Of a DNA stretch of 64,000 bases, positions 8,867 through 17,788 are shown in pieces. The translations under genes and the position numbers were made by a program. The DNA comes from Fodinicola acaciae (lineage in GTDB: Bacteria; Actinomycetota; Actinomycetes; Mycobacteriales; HKI-0501): contig NZ_WOTN01000003.1 in the NCBI RefSeq assembly GCF_010993745.1, positions 620,001 through 684,000 of the forward strand, read 5' to 3'. The number at the start of each line of letters is the position of its first letter. Position 1 is the stretch's first letter. The notes beneath the pieces were generated by a model. It ran no database searches. It was not told the DNA's origin and was given only the letters and a program-made list of their open reading frames with translations.

Positions 8867-9028
8867 GGTCCGGTTTGTCCGTTCTCCCCCGTCGGCGTCC
8901 GGAGGATGAGCACATTCTGGCCGGGCCTGCCGAGCTTGGGTGGGTGGTTGGTTTGCGTACGCGGCAGACCCGGCCAGAATGTGCTCAAGCAGAGCTCGCC
9001 GACGGGGGAGAACGGACAAACCGGACCA
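8867..9028. repeat. Long imperfect palindrome nested in repeat copy A
   Basis: Two arms of about 59 bp (8867-8925 and 8970-9028) are inverted copies. Shared words are GGTCCGGTTTGTCCGTTCTC, the following CCCCGTCGGCG, and AGCACATTCTGGCCGGG, with a mismatched island between them. Repeat copy C lacks this block: there the flanking sequences, a GTGCGGTT tract and GGAGTGTGGCTGGGG, are almost joined. Copy A is therefore either a filled site or copy C a deletion. Confidence 0.7.
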
Positions 9029-9089
9029 GGAGTGTGGCTGGGGCGCCGGAGCTGCGGTGGCGTCTCGGTGGGTGGCGTGAAGGTCAAGT

Positions 9090-9275
9090 ATGTGGGACGC
9101 AAAGGCGCATGGAGCGCTAAATGTCCGCCTTGCGCGGTTCGCGGATGGCATGGATGTCGAGTTACTTGCACTGGACGCGAGAAACAAGGCTTTCACGCCG
9201 TCGCGATCCCTGGAGGCTGTGACGGGTGTGACTACTGAGGCTGATAATGCTGTTGTGACTGCCGGGCTGCGATAA
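9090..9275 (+). other. Small ORF inside repeat copy A
   Basis: A 61-codon ORF starting MWDAKAHGALNV and containing VELLALDARNKAFTP. The same frame is open in repeat copy C (58592-58801, 69 codons) with no indel; copy A stops early through a CGA-TAA change. It contains a TTA Leu codon, which is rare in this DNA. No ribosome site is obvious and I recognise no family. It may be a real small protein or a relic of the repeat. Confidence 0.25.
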
Positions 9276-9291
9276 ATGTCCGGTTTGATGT

Positions 9292-9304
9292 CTTGTTAAA
9301 CAAG
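9292..9304. promoter_or_regulatory. Conserved 13-bp palindrome in repeat copy A
   Basis: CTTGTTAAACAAG, a palindrome around a central A, preserved exactly in all three large repeat copies (also at 21159-21171 and 58794-58806). Its preservation while neighbouring bases diverge suggests a protein-binding or recombination site; this is inference. Confidence 0.4.
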
Positions 9305-9622
9305 TATACGCAGTCAGCCGCCACAGCACGATCGTTTGGCGTCCATCCCGACGGGTCGCTTCCCAAACGTGACCTGGCTGGAGACCCAGCCCCGCCCACA
9401 ACCGCCACCCGCACCCCCCATGCACACCAATCGGCATCCACGCGCCCCTCCCTTGATGTCGCCCTCCGCGCAGGAGCGCCCGCCGCGCAGGCGAAAACCC
9501 AACCACCCACAGACTCAACAAACAAGAGACGCAACCACCCACCCAACACAACAACCAGAAACCCCAACCACCTCCCCACCCAACAACCCCCGCCCTCTCC
9601 GACCACCACCCCCCACCCGCTC

Positions 9623-10987
9623 TCACCCCGCAGCCCGCTCCAACTCCACCAACGCCGCGTCGAGATGACCCAGAAAATGCTGCAGATGCGGCAAACTGCG
9701 CCGACATCCGACCACCCCGAAGTCGAGGCTGCCGGCGTGTGAGGTGAGGGTGATGTTCAGCGCCTGTCCGTCCAGCAGGAACGACACCGGATACGTCCCG
9801 GTGAGTTTGGCGCCGTCGAAATACATCTCTTCGGTCGGGCCGGGTACGTTGGAGATGATCAGGTTGAAGGCCGGCGGCGTCAGCTGTGTCATGCCGGGGA
9901 TCGGTGCGAGCGCCGCTCCGCCGGCCATGAGTGCGGACAGTGCGGTGATCTGCAGCGGGGTCAGCTGCGCGTACGTCCGCTTGCTGGTCAGCATCGTGGT
10001 GACGATCTGGTCGAGGCGTACGGCCGGGTCGGGGATGTCGGTGGCCAGCGAGCACAGGATCGTGCCGACGGAGTTTCCGGTCGCGTCCGAGGAAAGTCGC
10101 GCGCCGCGCAGCGACACCGGCACCATCGCGACCAGCGGCGCCGCCGGCAGCGCGTTGAGTTCCAGCAGATAGCGGCGCAGCGCGCCGGCCGACATGGCGA
10201 GTGCGATGTCGTTGACGGTCGCGCCGGTTTTCCGTCCCAGGTCGCGGATCCGGTCCATCGGCCAGGACTGCGCGGCAAACCGGCGGGCGCCGCCGATGTT
10301 GACGTTGAGTACGGTTTTCGGTGCCTGGAAAGGCATTGTCATGGCCTGTTCGCGGAGCGTCTGCAGGCCGGTGCGGACGACCGCCGGCGCGATCCCCAGG
10401 GCGTCGGACACGCCGGAAGTCACCGCCGACAGCGAAAATTCGGTGCCGTTGACCGGTTTGCTGGGCGTTTTCGGCCGTACGGACCAGAAAGGCCGGCAGT
10501 CCAGGTCGGCGGGGTCGGTGGTCAGCATGCGTACGAGCTGACGCGTCGCCGAGGCTCCGTCGACCAGCGCGTGATGGACTTTCGTATACGTGGCATAGCG
10601 ATTGCCTTCCACCCCATCGATCAGGTGGAACTCCCACAGCGGCCGGTGCCGGTCCAGCAGCGAGCCGTGCAGCCGCGACACCAGCTCCAACAATTGCCGG
10701 ATCTTTCCTGGCCGCGGCAGTGCCGACAGCCGTACGTGATATTCCAGGTCGAGATCGTCGTCGGACTGCCAGGCCCACTGCCCGAAGGAGGTCAGGCCGC
10801 GCCGCGGCCGCCGCCGGAACAGCGGTTGTATGTCGGCCGCGGCGAGCATCTTTCGGTGCAGGTCATAGACATAGTCCGGGCCGGCGCCGTCCGGTATGTC
10901 GTACAACTGCAGGCCGGCGACGTGCAGCGGATGCTCGCGCGACTCGAGCAGCAGAAACATCGAGTCGGTGATCGGCATCGGCATCAT
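9623..10987 (-). CDS. Wax ester synthase / diacylglycerol acyltransferase (WS/DGAT)
   Basis: A bifunctional acyl-CoA-dependent O-acyltransferase of 454 residues, making triacylglycerol or wax esters at the membrane-lipid droplet interface. The catalytic motif HHxxxDG is seen as HHALVDGAS at about residues 136-144, and the C-terminal WS/DGAT domain is complete (NVPGPTEEMYF, a typical late motif). The start MMPMPITDSMFLL matches the usual family N-terminus, and GAGG lies upstream. The next gene upstream (SCO6745 family) is 18 bp away, so the two probably form an operon. The family stores carbon as neutral lipid in actinomycetes. Confidence 0.92.
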   Translation of the reverse strand: MMPMPITDSMFLLLESREHPLHVAGLQLYDIPDGAGPDYVYDLHRKMLAAADIQPLFRRRPRRGLTSFGQWAWQSDDDLDLEYHVRLSALPRPGKIRQLLELVSRLHGSLLDRHRPLWEFHLIDGVEGNRYATYTKVHHALVDGASATRQLVRMLTTDPADLDCRPFWSVRPKTPSKPVNGTEFSLSAVTSGVSDALGIAPAVVRTGLQTLREQAMTMPFQAPKTVLNVNIGGARRFAAQSWPMDRIRDLGRKTGATVNDIALAMSAGALRRYLLELNALPAAPLVAMVPVSLRGARLSSDATGNSVGTILCSLATDIPDPAVRLDQIVTTMLTSKRTYAQLTPLQITALSALMAGGAALAPIPGMTQLTPPAFNLIISNVPGPTEEMYFDGAKLTGTYPVSFLLDGQALNITLTSHAGSLDFGVVGCRRSLPHLQHFLGHLDAALVELERAAG

Positions 10988-11005
10988 CGCACGACCTCGT
11001 TTCGG

Positions 11006-11839
11006 TTAGAGCACAAGTCCGATCGGATTGGGGAACGGCAGGCCGGCCGCGGTTTTCGCCACCACCGGACGCAGCGCGTCGACCAGCCGCGCCACCCCGA
11101 AGCGATCGTCGATCGCGCGGTCGGCCGGTGCGGCGAGGCGGTCGGTCAGCGCCTCGACCTCGGTGCGTGCCCGCACGCCGCGATCGGTGAGTCGACCGTC
11201 CGCGTCGAGCCAGCCGCGACCGCGAAGGCGGTCGATGGCGTCGTCCCACTCCGGCTCGGTCCAGCCACGAAACTCGCGCTGCTCCGGCGGCACCTGACCG
11301 GCCGCGACAGCCAGCACGTTCGCCGCGCACCCGTCGATTTCCGCGCTGAGCAAGGCGGCCACGTGGCCGTCGCCGCGAAACTCGCGCAACGCCGTGGCGG
11401 CCCACCACAGCGCGAGGTGCGGCTCGTCCGGTACGGCCAGCGCGGCGTGGCCGGCGAACAGCGGCCGGCCGGCGGCGTCGAGCTCGAGGATCACCTCGCC
11501 GAGCGCCTCGGCGAGTGTCTCCAGCGCCGGATCGCCCGCCGTCTCGCCGAGCAGCTCGCGCAAGCGTACGTCCGCGATGCGCTGGTGCGCCGCGACCGCC
11601 TCGGCCGGGCTGGACAGGCTCCAGGCGTCCGGCAGCGCGCGGTCGATCCGCGCCGGCGCGAAGTTGTAGAACATCGCCGTCACCGCGCCGGGTGGCACCG
11701 CGCCGAGCGGCCCGGACCGCGCCGCGACGTATCCCATCCAGAAGCCCTTGAGCCCGGCCGCCGCGTACTCCTCGCGCGCCTGCGGCGCGAAATACACCGG
11801 CGCGTGACAGGCCTCGATCAGTCCCCACAACTCGTTCAC
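11006..11839 (-). CDS. SCO6745-family (SalK-like) protein
   Basis: A 277-residue cytosolic protein that matches the SCO6745/SalK family by its N-terminal pattern (LIEACHAPVYFAP, then GLKGFWMGYVAARSGPLG) and a C-terminal winged-helix-like region (RGRGWLDADGRLTDRGV). The family is widespread in actinobacteria and has no established reaction. It is directly upstream of the WS/DGAT gene on the same strand with an 18-bp gap, suggesting cotranscription. It has no signal peptide or membrane helix. Confidence 0.75.
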   Translation of the reverse strand: MNELWGLIEACHAPVYFAPQAREEYAAAGLKGFWMGYVAARSGPLGAVPPGAVTAMFYNFAPARIDRALPDAWSLSSPAEAVAAHQRIADVRLRELLGETAGDPALETLAEALGEVILELDAAGRPLFAGHAALAVPDEPHLALWWAATALREFRGDGHVAALLSAEIDGCAANVLAVAAGQVPPEQREFRGWTEPEWDDAIDRLRGRGWLDADGRLTDRGVRARTEVEALTDRLAAPADRAIDDRFGVARLVDALRPVVAKTAAGLPFPNPIGLVL

Positions 11840-11905
11840 GCCGCCAGCGTACGCACCGCGGCCGTCCTTATGCGGCCTGGATCACAATTTCTCCCTCGCT
11901 GCCTG

Positions 11906-11936
11906 TTGACGGCTGGCTACGGCCTGCGTTTAGGTG
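11906..11936 (+). promoter_or_regulatory. Possible promoter of the GH92 gene
   Basis: TTGACG at 11906-11911 and TTAGGT/TAGGTG at 11930-11936 give an 18-19 bp spacer, 28 bp before the GH92 start. Both hexamers are imperfect, so this is a weak call. Confidence 0.3.
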
Positions 11937-11963
11937 ACACGCCGGAATTTTGTGGGAGGACAT

Positions 11964-14900
11964 GTGCGCAGGTTGGTGGCCGGTTTCGTGACGGCGGCGC
12001 TTTTCGTGCCGCTGGCCTTGTTCAGCACGCCGACGGTCGCGCAGGCGGCGCCGGGCGAATTCCAGTCGTCGTTCGAATCCACCGATCCGCCGATTACCTG
12101 GACAAACACGGTCGAAACCGATCGAGCCGGACGTCCGCGTGCGGCCAACGTCAACTCCGCGTTCTCGACCGGCATTCCCGGCAACATCTCCGACAAGATC
12201 GCCAAGATCACCGCCAGCGCGGAGAACACCGGCGGCGGTGAGGTGAAGGAAAACCTCGCCGACGGTGACGTACACAGCAAATGGCTGGCCTTCGCGCCGA
12301 CCGGCTGGGTTCAGTACGAGCTGTCCGAGCCGATGGCGATCGTCAAATACGGCATCGCGTCGGCCAACGACGAGCCGACCCGCGATCCGAAGGACTGGAA
12401 GGTCGAGGGATCCACCGACGGCTCCGCATGGACCACTGTGGACAGTCGCAGCGGCGAGAGTTTTTCCAGCAGGTTCCAGATGAAGCAGTACGATGTCGCC
12501 AACACGACGGCGTACAAGTTCTATCGGCTGACCATCACGGCCAACGCCGGCGCCGACATCCTGCAAGCCTCGGAATGGCAGCTCGCGATCGACCCGAAAA
12601 ACGATCCGCCGCTGCCCAACATGCAGACCTCGCTGTCCACCGGACCGGCGAGCGCGCCGGCCGCCAAGGCCAACGTCGGCTTCACCGGCCTGCACTCGTT
12701 GCGCTACGCCGGCACGCAAACCGCGGCCGGACGCGGCTTCTCGTACAACAAGATCTTCGACGTGTCCGTGCCGGTCAACCGCGACACGTCGCTGTCCTAC
12801 CTGCTGTTTCCGGAGCTGACCGGCGACGATCTGCGCTATTCCAGCACTTTCGTGGCGGTCGACCTGGCCTTCAGCGACGGCAGCTACCTGAGCTCGCTCG
12901 GCGCCGTCGACCAGCACGGTGTCCGGCTCGACCCGGTGTCGCAGGGCAGCTCGAAGGCGATCTATGCCAACCAGTGGAACAACATCTCGGCGGACATCGG
13001 AAAAGTGGCCGCCGGCAAGCGGATCGTCCGCATCCTGCTCGGATACGACAGTCCCAACGGCGCGGCGATGTTCCGCGGCTGGGTCGACGACATCACGATT
13101 TCCGGTCATCCGGCGCGAAAGTGCTACCAGCGGCCGTCCGACTACGTGGTGACGACCCGCGGCACGCAGGCCAGCGGCAATTTCTCGCGTGGCAACAACT
13201 TCCCGGCGACCGCGGTGCCGCACGGCTTCAACTTCTGGACTCCGGTGACCAACGCCGGCTCGACCAGTTGGCTGTACGAGTACAACCGCGCCAACGACGC
13301 GCAGAACCTGCCTGAGCTGCAGGCCTTCAGCCTCAGCCACGAGCCGAGCCCGTGGATGGGCGACCGGCAGACGTTCCAGGTCATGCCGTCGGTGGCGACC
13401 GACACGGGTCGTACGGCCCGCGCGCTGCCCTTCCGGCACGCCGACGAGGTCGCCTCGCCGGACTACTACGGCGTGAAGTTCACCAATGGCGTACGCACCG
13501 AGCTGACGCCGACCGACCACGCGGCAGTTTTCCGGTTCAGTTTTCCTGGCACAGCCGCCAACCTGATTTTCGACAACGTCAACAACGGCGGCGGCCTGAC
13601 CTTCGACCCGGCGGCACGTACGCTCACCGGCTATTCCGACGTGAAGAGCGGACTTTCCATCGGTGCCGGGCGAATCTTCGTCTATGCCACCTTCGACAAG
13701 GCGGTGACCGGCAGCGGCAAGGCGGCCGGCTCCAACGTCGCCGGCTATCTGTCCTTCGGGTCGGCGAGCACGGTGACCATGCGGATCGCCACCTCGCTGA
13801 TCAGCGTGGCGCAGGCAAGGAAAAACCTGGACCTGGAGGTCGGCTCGGCGAGCTTCGAGCGGGTACGCGCGGCCGCGAAAGCCCTGTGGGACGCCAAACT
13901 TTCCGTTATCGAGGTGTCCGGCGCGAGCACCGACCAGCTCACCACGCTGTATTCCAACCTCTACCGGCTCTTCCTCTATCCCAACTCCGGCTTCGAAAAC
14001 ACCGGCACGGCGGCCAAACCCGTCTATCGCTATGCCAGTCCGACCGCACCGCGTACCGGCGCCGACACACCGACCGAGACCGGATCGGCCGTACGCGACG
14101 GAAAAGTCTATGTCAACAACGGTTTCTGGGACACCTACCGGACGACCTGGCCGGCGTACTCGTTGCTGACGCCAAAAGACGCCGGCGAGATGATCGGTGG
14201 ATTCCTGCAGCTCTACGCCGACGGCGGCTGGGTGCCGCGGTGGTCGTCTCCCGGCTATGCCAACCTGATGACCGGCACCAGCTCCGATGTCGCCTTCGCC
14301 GACGCGTATCTCAAGGGTGTCGACAACTTCGACGTGAAGGCCGCGTACGACGCGGCGCTGCGCAACGCGACCGTCACGCCGCCGAACGAGAGCGTCGGCC
14401 GTAAAGGCCTGGCCAGCTCCATTTTCCTCGGCTACACACCGACCAGCACCGGCGAAGGCATGTCGTGGGCCATGGAGGGCTATGTCAACGACTTCGGCAT
14501 CGCCAACCTCTCGAAGGCGTTGTACGACCGCAGTTCGGCGAGCGATCCGCGGCGCTCGGAATACCTGTCCAACTATCGGTATTTCCGCAACCGGGCGCAG
14601 AACTACGTGCACATGTTCGACAAGAGCGTCGGCTTTTTCCAGGGACGCAAGGCCGACGGCACGTGGAACAAGGCGCCGGAGGCGTACGACCCGAGGGACT
14701 GGGGTGGCGACTACACCGAGACCAACGGCTGGGGAATGGCCTTCACCGTGCCGCAGGATGGCCAGGGCCTGGCCAACCTCTACGGCGGCCGCGCCGGGCT
14801 CGGCAGGAAACTCGACCAGTTTTTCTCGACGCCGGAAACCGCGACCCATCCCGGCTCGTACGGCGGCGTCATCCACGAGATGACCGAGGCACGCGACGTG

Positions 14901-15791
14901 CGGATGGGCCAGTATGGCCACAGCAACCAGCCGTCGCACCACATCATCTACATGTACGACTACGCCGGCCAGCCGTCGAAGACGCAGGCGCTGGTCCGCG
15001 AGGCACTTTCGCGGCTGTACATCGGAAGCGAGATCGGCCAGGGTTATCCCGGCGACGAGGACAACGGCGAGATGTCGGCCTGGCAGATCTTCGGCTCGCT
15101 CGGCTTCTATCCGCTGCAGATGGGAAGTCCGTCGTACGCGATCGGCTCGCCGCTCTACAAGCGCGCGGTCATCCACCTGCAAAACGGCCGTCAGCTGGTC
15201 GTCGACGCGCCGAACAACAGCGCGCGCAATGTTTACGTACAAGGCCTGCGGGTCAACGGAAAGCCGTGGGACAGGACGTATCTGCCGGCGGATCTGCTGT
15301 CCCGCGGAGGCACGCTGGACTTCGTCATGGGTCCGACGCCGTCGCGCTGGGGCACCTCCCCGTCGGCCGCGCCGCCGTCGATCACCACCGGCGACGCGGT
15401 GCCGACGCCGTGGTCCGACAAGCTGACGAGCATCACCTCGGACGACGGCACGGACGTGAGCTCGCTGGTCGACAACACGACCGCGACACGTGCGACTTTC
15501 GCCTCCGCGACACCGACGTTGACGTTCGGCTCCGGCAAGGCGGCGGCGTACACGCTGACGTCCGGTGCGGTGCCGGGCGATCCGAAGTCGTGGGTCCTGG
15601 AGGGATCGTCAGATGGCACGCATTGGACGGCCGTCGACACCCAGACGAACCAGACCTTCGCCTGGCGGTTGCAGACGCGCGCCTTCGCGTTGGCGCATCC
15701 GGCGGACTACTCGTCGTACCGGCTGCGGATCACTGAGTCAACAGGGTCCACCGGCACCCTGTCATTGGCCGAGGTCGAACTGCTCAGCTGA
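11964..15791 (+). CDS. Secreted GH92 alpha-mannosidase with two F5/8C-type carbohydrate-binding domains
   Basis: A large secreted exo-alpha-mannosidase, 1275 residues. The GTG at 11964 is preceded by GGGAGGA, which rules for it over a GTG ten codons upstream. A Sec signal peptide covers about residues 1-30 (LVAGFVTAALFVPLALF, then AQAAPGE). A discoidin-like (F5/8C) domain follows at about 80-195 (WVQYELSEP, WKVEGSTDGSAW, FYRLTITANAG). The GH92 N-domain and (alpha/alpha)6 catalytic core cover about 390-1120, with the diagnostic GYPGDEDNGEMSAWQIFGS motif containing catalytic acidic residues. A second F5/8C domain ends the protein (SWVLEGSSDGTHW, YRLRITEST). Substrates are alpha-mannosides such as yeast mannan or N-glycans. 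A LacI regulator converges on it from the right. Confidence 0.93.
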   Translation: MRRLVAGFVTAALFVPLALFSTPTVAQAAPGEFQSSFESTDPPITWTNTVETDRAGRPRAANVNSAFSTGIPGNISDKIAKITASAENTGGGEVKENLADGDVHSKWLAFAPTGWVQYELSEPMAIVKYGIASANDEPTRDPKDWKVEGSTDGSAWTTVDSRSGESFSSRFQMKQYDVANTTAYKFYRLTITANAGADILQASEWQLAIDPKNDPPLPNMQTSLSTGPASAPAAKANVGFTGLHSLRYAGTQTAAGRGFSYNKIFDVSVPVNRDTSLSYLLFPELTGDDLRYSSTFVAVDLAFSDGSYLSSLGAVDQHGVRLDPVSQGSSKAIYANQWNNISADIGKVAAGKRIVRILLGYDSPNGAAMFRGWVDDITISGHPARKCYQRPSDYVVTTRGTQASGNFSRGNNFPATAVPHGFNFWTPVTNAGSTSWLYEYNRANDAQNLPELQAFSLSHEPSPWMGDRQTFQVMPSVATDTGRTARALPFRHADEVASPDYYGVKFTNGVRTELTPTDHAAVFRFSFPGTAANLIFDNVNNGGGLTFDPAARTLTGYSDVKSGLSIGAGRIFVYATFDKAVTGSGKAAGSNVAGYLSFGSASTVTMRIATSLISVAQARKNLDLEVGSASFERVRAAAKALWDAKLSVIEVSGASTDQLTTLYSNLYRLFLYPNSGFENTGTAAKPVYRYASPTAPRTGADTPTETGSAVRDGKVYVNNGFWDTYRTTWPAYSLLTPKDAGEMIGGFLQLYADGGWVPRWSSPGYANLMTGTSSDVAFADAYLKGVDNFDVKAAYDAALRNATVTPPNESVGRKGLASSIFLGYTPTSTGEGMSWAMEGYVNDFGIANLSKALYDRSSASDPRRSEYLSNYRYFRNRAQNYVHMFDKSVGFFQGRKADGTWNKAPEAYDPRDWGGDYTETNGWGMAFTVPQDGQGLANLYGGRAGLGRKLDQFFSTPETATHPGSYGGVIHEMTEARDVRMGQYGHSNQPSHHIIYMYDYAGQPSKTQALVREALSRLYIGSEIGQGYPGDEDNGEMSAWQIFGSLGFYPLQMGSPSYAIGSPLYKRAVIHLQNGRQLVVDAPNNSARNVYVQGLRVNGKPWDRTYLPADLLSRGGTLDFVMGPTPSRWGTSPSAAPPSITTGDAVPTPWSDKLTSITSDDGTDVSSLVDNTTATRATFASATPTLTFGSGKAAAYTLTSGAVPGDPKSWVLEGSSDGTHWTAVDTQTNQTFAWRLQTRAFALAHPADYSSYRLRITESTGSTGTLSLAEVELLS

Positions 15792-15795
15792 CCCT

Positions 15796-15857
15796 GCCGA
15801 GGGTGACGTTTTGACGGTCCAGCGGCCGGAGGACACCGTCAAAACGTCACCCTCGGC
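15796..15857. terminator. Bidirectional hairpin, GGTGACGTTTT family, copy 1
   Basis: Perfect 23-bp arms (15796-15818 and 15835-15857) around a 16-nt loop, lying between the convergent GH92 and LacI genes. The core GGTGACGTTTT/AAAACGTCACC recurs in two other hairpins at 39255-39317 and 45114-45177, each just after a plus-strand stop codon. A role in termination in both directions is inferred from position. Confidence 0.7.
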
Positions 15858-15862
15858 GGGGG

Positions 15863-16876
15863 TTAGGCGCTGTCGCGTACGACCAGTTCGCAGCGGGCGC
15901 GCCAGACCTGCGGGGTCGCGGTGTCGTCGCTCAGCCGCTTGTCCAGCGCGTCGATGGCCAGCTCGGCGAGCTGCGCCTTGTCCGGTCGCATGGTGGTCAG
16001 GCTCGGCGTCAGGTATGCGGAGTCCTCGATGTCGTCGAAGCCGACGACGGCCACCTCGTCCCCGACCCGCCGGCCGCTGCGCTGGATCGCGCGCATCGCA
16101 CCCATCGCGAGCAGGTCGCTGAGGCACACCACGGCGTCCGGCGGCGTCTTCAGCGCGAGCAGCCGCTCCATCGCGTGCTCGCCGTCCTCGCGACTGTAGA
16201 GGCCACCCTGCTCGGTGTAGTCACGTTCGACCGCGATGCCGGCGGCCTTCAACGCGCGCCGATAGCCGGCGACCCGTGGCGACTGGCGGCGGCTGCGCGG
16301 CTCGTACGACGGACCGATCAGCGCGACCCGCCGCCGGCCCGACTCCAGCAGGTGTGCGGTCGCCTGCTGGCCGGCGGCGGCGTTGTCGATCACCACGTGG
16401 TCGACGACCGGCTCACCGGCCGGGTTGCCGAACAGCACGGTCGGCAGCGCGGACCCGCCTTCCGGGATGTCCTCCGCCGACACCGCGGACGGAAACATCA
16501 GCACGCCGTCGATCAGGTGTCCGCGACCACCGGACAGCAACGCCATCTCGCGCTCGCGGTCGTAGTTGGTCTGCTCGACGGCCAGCGTCCAGTCGCGCTT
16601 CTCCGCCTCCACCATCATGTGCCCCGCCAGCTCGGCGAAGTACGGGATGCTGATCTCCGGCAGCGCCAGCGCGACCACGCCGGACCGGCCGCGCGCCAGG
16701 TTGCGCGCGGACAGGCTCGGCCGATAGCCGAGCTCAGCCACCGCGGCCTGCACCCGCTCTCTGGTCGCCGGCGCCACCGACGCCTTGTTGTTGAGCACGT
16801 TGGAGACGGTCATCGTGGACACCCCGGCCCGGGCCGCCACGTCTTTCAGGCTGGCACGCATGTGTTGATTCTGCAC
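15863..16876 (-). CDS. LacI-family transcriptional regulator
   Basis: A sugar-responsive DNA-binding protein of 337 residues (or 332 from the second Met at 16861). The N-terminal LacI helix-turn-helix and hinge are complete (ASLKDVAARAGVSTMTVSNV and LGYRPSLSARNLA). The periplasmic-binding-protein-like core carries typical segments (ALPEISIPYFAEL, DAVVCLSDLLAMGAM, VVGFDDIEDSAYLTPSLTT). It converges with the GH92 mannosidase, which it may control together with other glycan genes. A LacI-type operator is seen far away in front of the GH2 gene (54213-54226), but several LacI proteins may exist in the genome. Confidence 0.92.
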   Translation of the reverse strand: MQNQHMRASLKDVAARAGVSTMTVSNVLNNKASVAPATRERVQAAVAELGYRPSLSARNLARGRSGVVALALPEISIPYFAELAGHMMVEAEKRDWTLAVEQTNYDREREMALLSGGRGHLIDGVLMFPSAVSAEDIPEGGSALPTVLFGNPAGEPVVDHVVIDNAAAGQQATAHLLESGRRRVALIGPSYEPRSRRQSPRVAGYRRALKAAGIAVERDYTEQGGLYSREDGEHAMERLLALKTPPDAVVCLSDLLAMGAMRAIQRSGRRVGDEVAVVGFDDIEDSAYLTPSLTTMRPDKAQLAELAIDALDKRLSDDTATPQVWRARCELVVRDSA

Positions 16877-16980
16877 TGTCGCGCGAGTTTAGGTGTCGAC
16901 CGGCGCGCATCTTTGGCCGAAAGTCCTCTGTGGACTGCCGATTTTGTCCGTTGAATCGGGGGTTTCCGGGCTCGGCGATA

Positions 16981-17694
16981 TCAGTAATCGATTACCGGTG
17001 GAGCGCTCAACTCGAGAAACTCCAGGACGGCGGCGGCGAAGTCGTCCGGCCGCGTCGCGTGTACGTCGTGTCCGGACGGGATGGTGACCAGCAGGCTGTC
17101 GGCGATGCGCTCGGCGATCAGCAGGAACTGCTCCTGTGGCAGGGTGCTCGCGGTGCCGCCGCAGACCAGCAGCGTCGGCGCGCTGACCCGGTCCAGCGCG
17201 TCCAGCCAGCACGGATCCGGCTGGTCGCGCTGCGCGTACAGCGCCACCACCGCGGCCCAGTCGACCTCCAGCGGACCGGCCGGACGTGCGGGCTCGCCGC
17301 GCGGCGGGTCGACCGGCACCGGCGCCGGCGCCTCCTCCAGCACCAGCCGGCCGACCAGATCCGGACGCTTGGCGGCGACCAGATAGCCGACCATGCCGCC
17401 GAGCGAATGTCCGACCAGGTGTGCGCCGGCGAGGCCGAGCGCGTCCAGGAATCCACAGACGTCATCGCGCATGCCGTCGATCGAATAGTGCGTGGCCCGG
17501 TCGCTGCCGCCGTGGCCGCGAAGGTCGATCGCGAAGACGTGGAAGGAGTCGGCGAGCCGCGTCGCCACCGTCTCCCAGTCGGCGGCGGTGTCGCCGAGCG
17601 CGTGCAGCAAGACCACCGGCGCGGCCGCCGGGTCACCCCATTCCCGGAACGCGAGTTTGACCGGTCCGACCTCCACCGTCCGCGCTAAACCCAT
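16981..17694 (-). CDS. Alpha/beta-fold hydrolase
   Basis: A 237-residue soluble hydrolase. The nucleophile elbow is GHSLGGMVG (Ser at about residue 96), the oxyanion region is LLHALGD, the acid is in LLVCGGTAS or nearby, and the catalytic His is in IPSGHDVHATRP. A short cap region (about 120-165) is rich in Pro. Substrate is not predictable; the fold is shared by esterases, haloperoxidase-like enzymes and dienelactone hydrolases. It is transcribed toward the LacI gene with a 104-bp gap. A perfect GTAATCGATTAC palindrome lies across its last codons at 16984-16995. Confidence 0.8.
   Translation of the reverse strand: MGLARTVEVGPVKLAFREWGDPAAAPVVLLHALGDTAADWETVATRLADSFHVFAIDLRGHGGSDRATHYSIDGMRDDVCGFLDALGLAGAHLVGHSLGGMVGYLVAAKRPDLVGRLVLEEAPAPVPVDPPRGEPARPAGPLEVDWAAVVALYAQRDQPDPCWLDALDRVSAPTLLVCGGTASTLPQEQFLLIAERIADSLLVTIPSGHDVHATRPDDFAAAVLEFLELSAPPVIDY
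16984..16995. promoter_or_regulatory. Possible LacI-type operator
   Basis: GTAATCGATTAC is a perfect 12-bp palindrome with the central CG typical of LacI-family operators. It sits 108 bp upstream of the LacI gene start, inside the 3' end of the hydrolase gene. It could be an autoregulatory site or chance. Confidence 0.25.
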
Positions 17695-17788
17695 TTCTCG
17701 AAACTACCCGTGCGATTATCGTCCGACCAAGACGTTTCTCAGCCGGCGTACAGTATTCGCAGAGGAGATTCACCGGAAGGGGGGCCAG

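Larger units (their letters stand above)
8579..9622. repeat. Composite intergenic repeat, copy A
   Basis: About 1 kb without a conventional gene. From left to right: four copies of TTGTTGCGTT at about 33-bp spacing (8635 as a variant, 8668, 8700, 8734); a 57-bp arm at 8757-8813 that recurs in inverted form at 9438-9493 with about 52 of 56 matches; an inner 162-bp palindrome at 8867-9028; a conserved block around 9085-9310 that holds a 61-codon ORF and the palindrome CTTGTTAAACAAG (9292-9304); then C/A-rich sequence with AACGCAACAA-like words, the complement of the left tandem repeats. The same modules recur at about 21.0-21.6 kb and 58.3-59.2 kb. Confidence 0.8.

Noticed and set aside
8794-9171. 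125-codon minus-strand ORF across the palindrome in repeat copy A
   Set aside because: It reads through both palindrome arms, giving mirrored peptide strings, and is not open in copies B or C.
11868-15242. Very long open frame (1,124 codons) on the minus strand opposite the GH92 gene
   Set aside because: It mirrors the GC-rich third-position pattern of the GH92 gene, has no domain-like sequence (long low-complexity RR/VG/VL strings) and no start site; the GH92 frame has full domain motifs.
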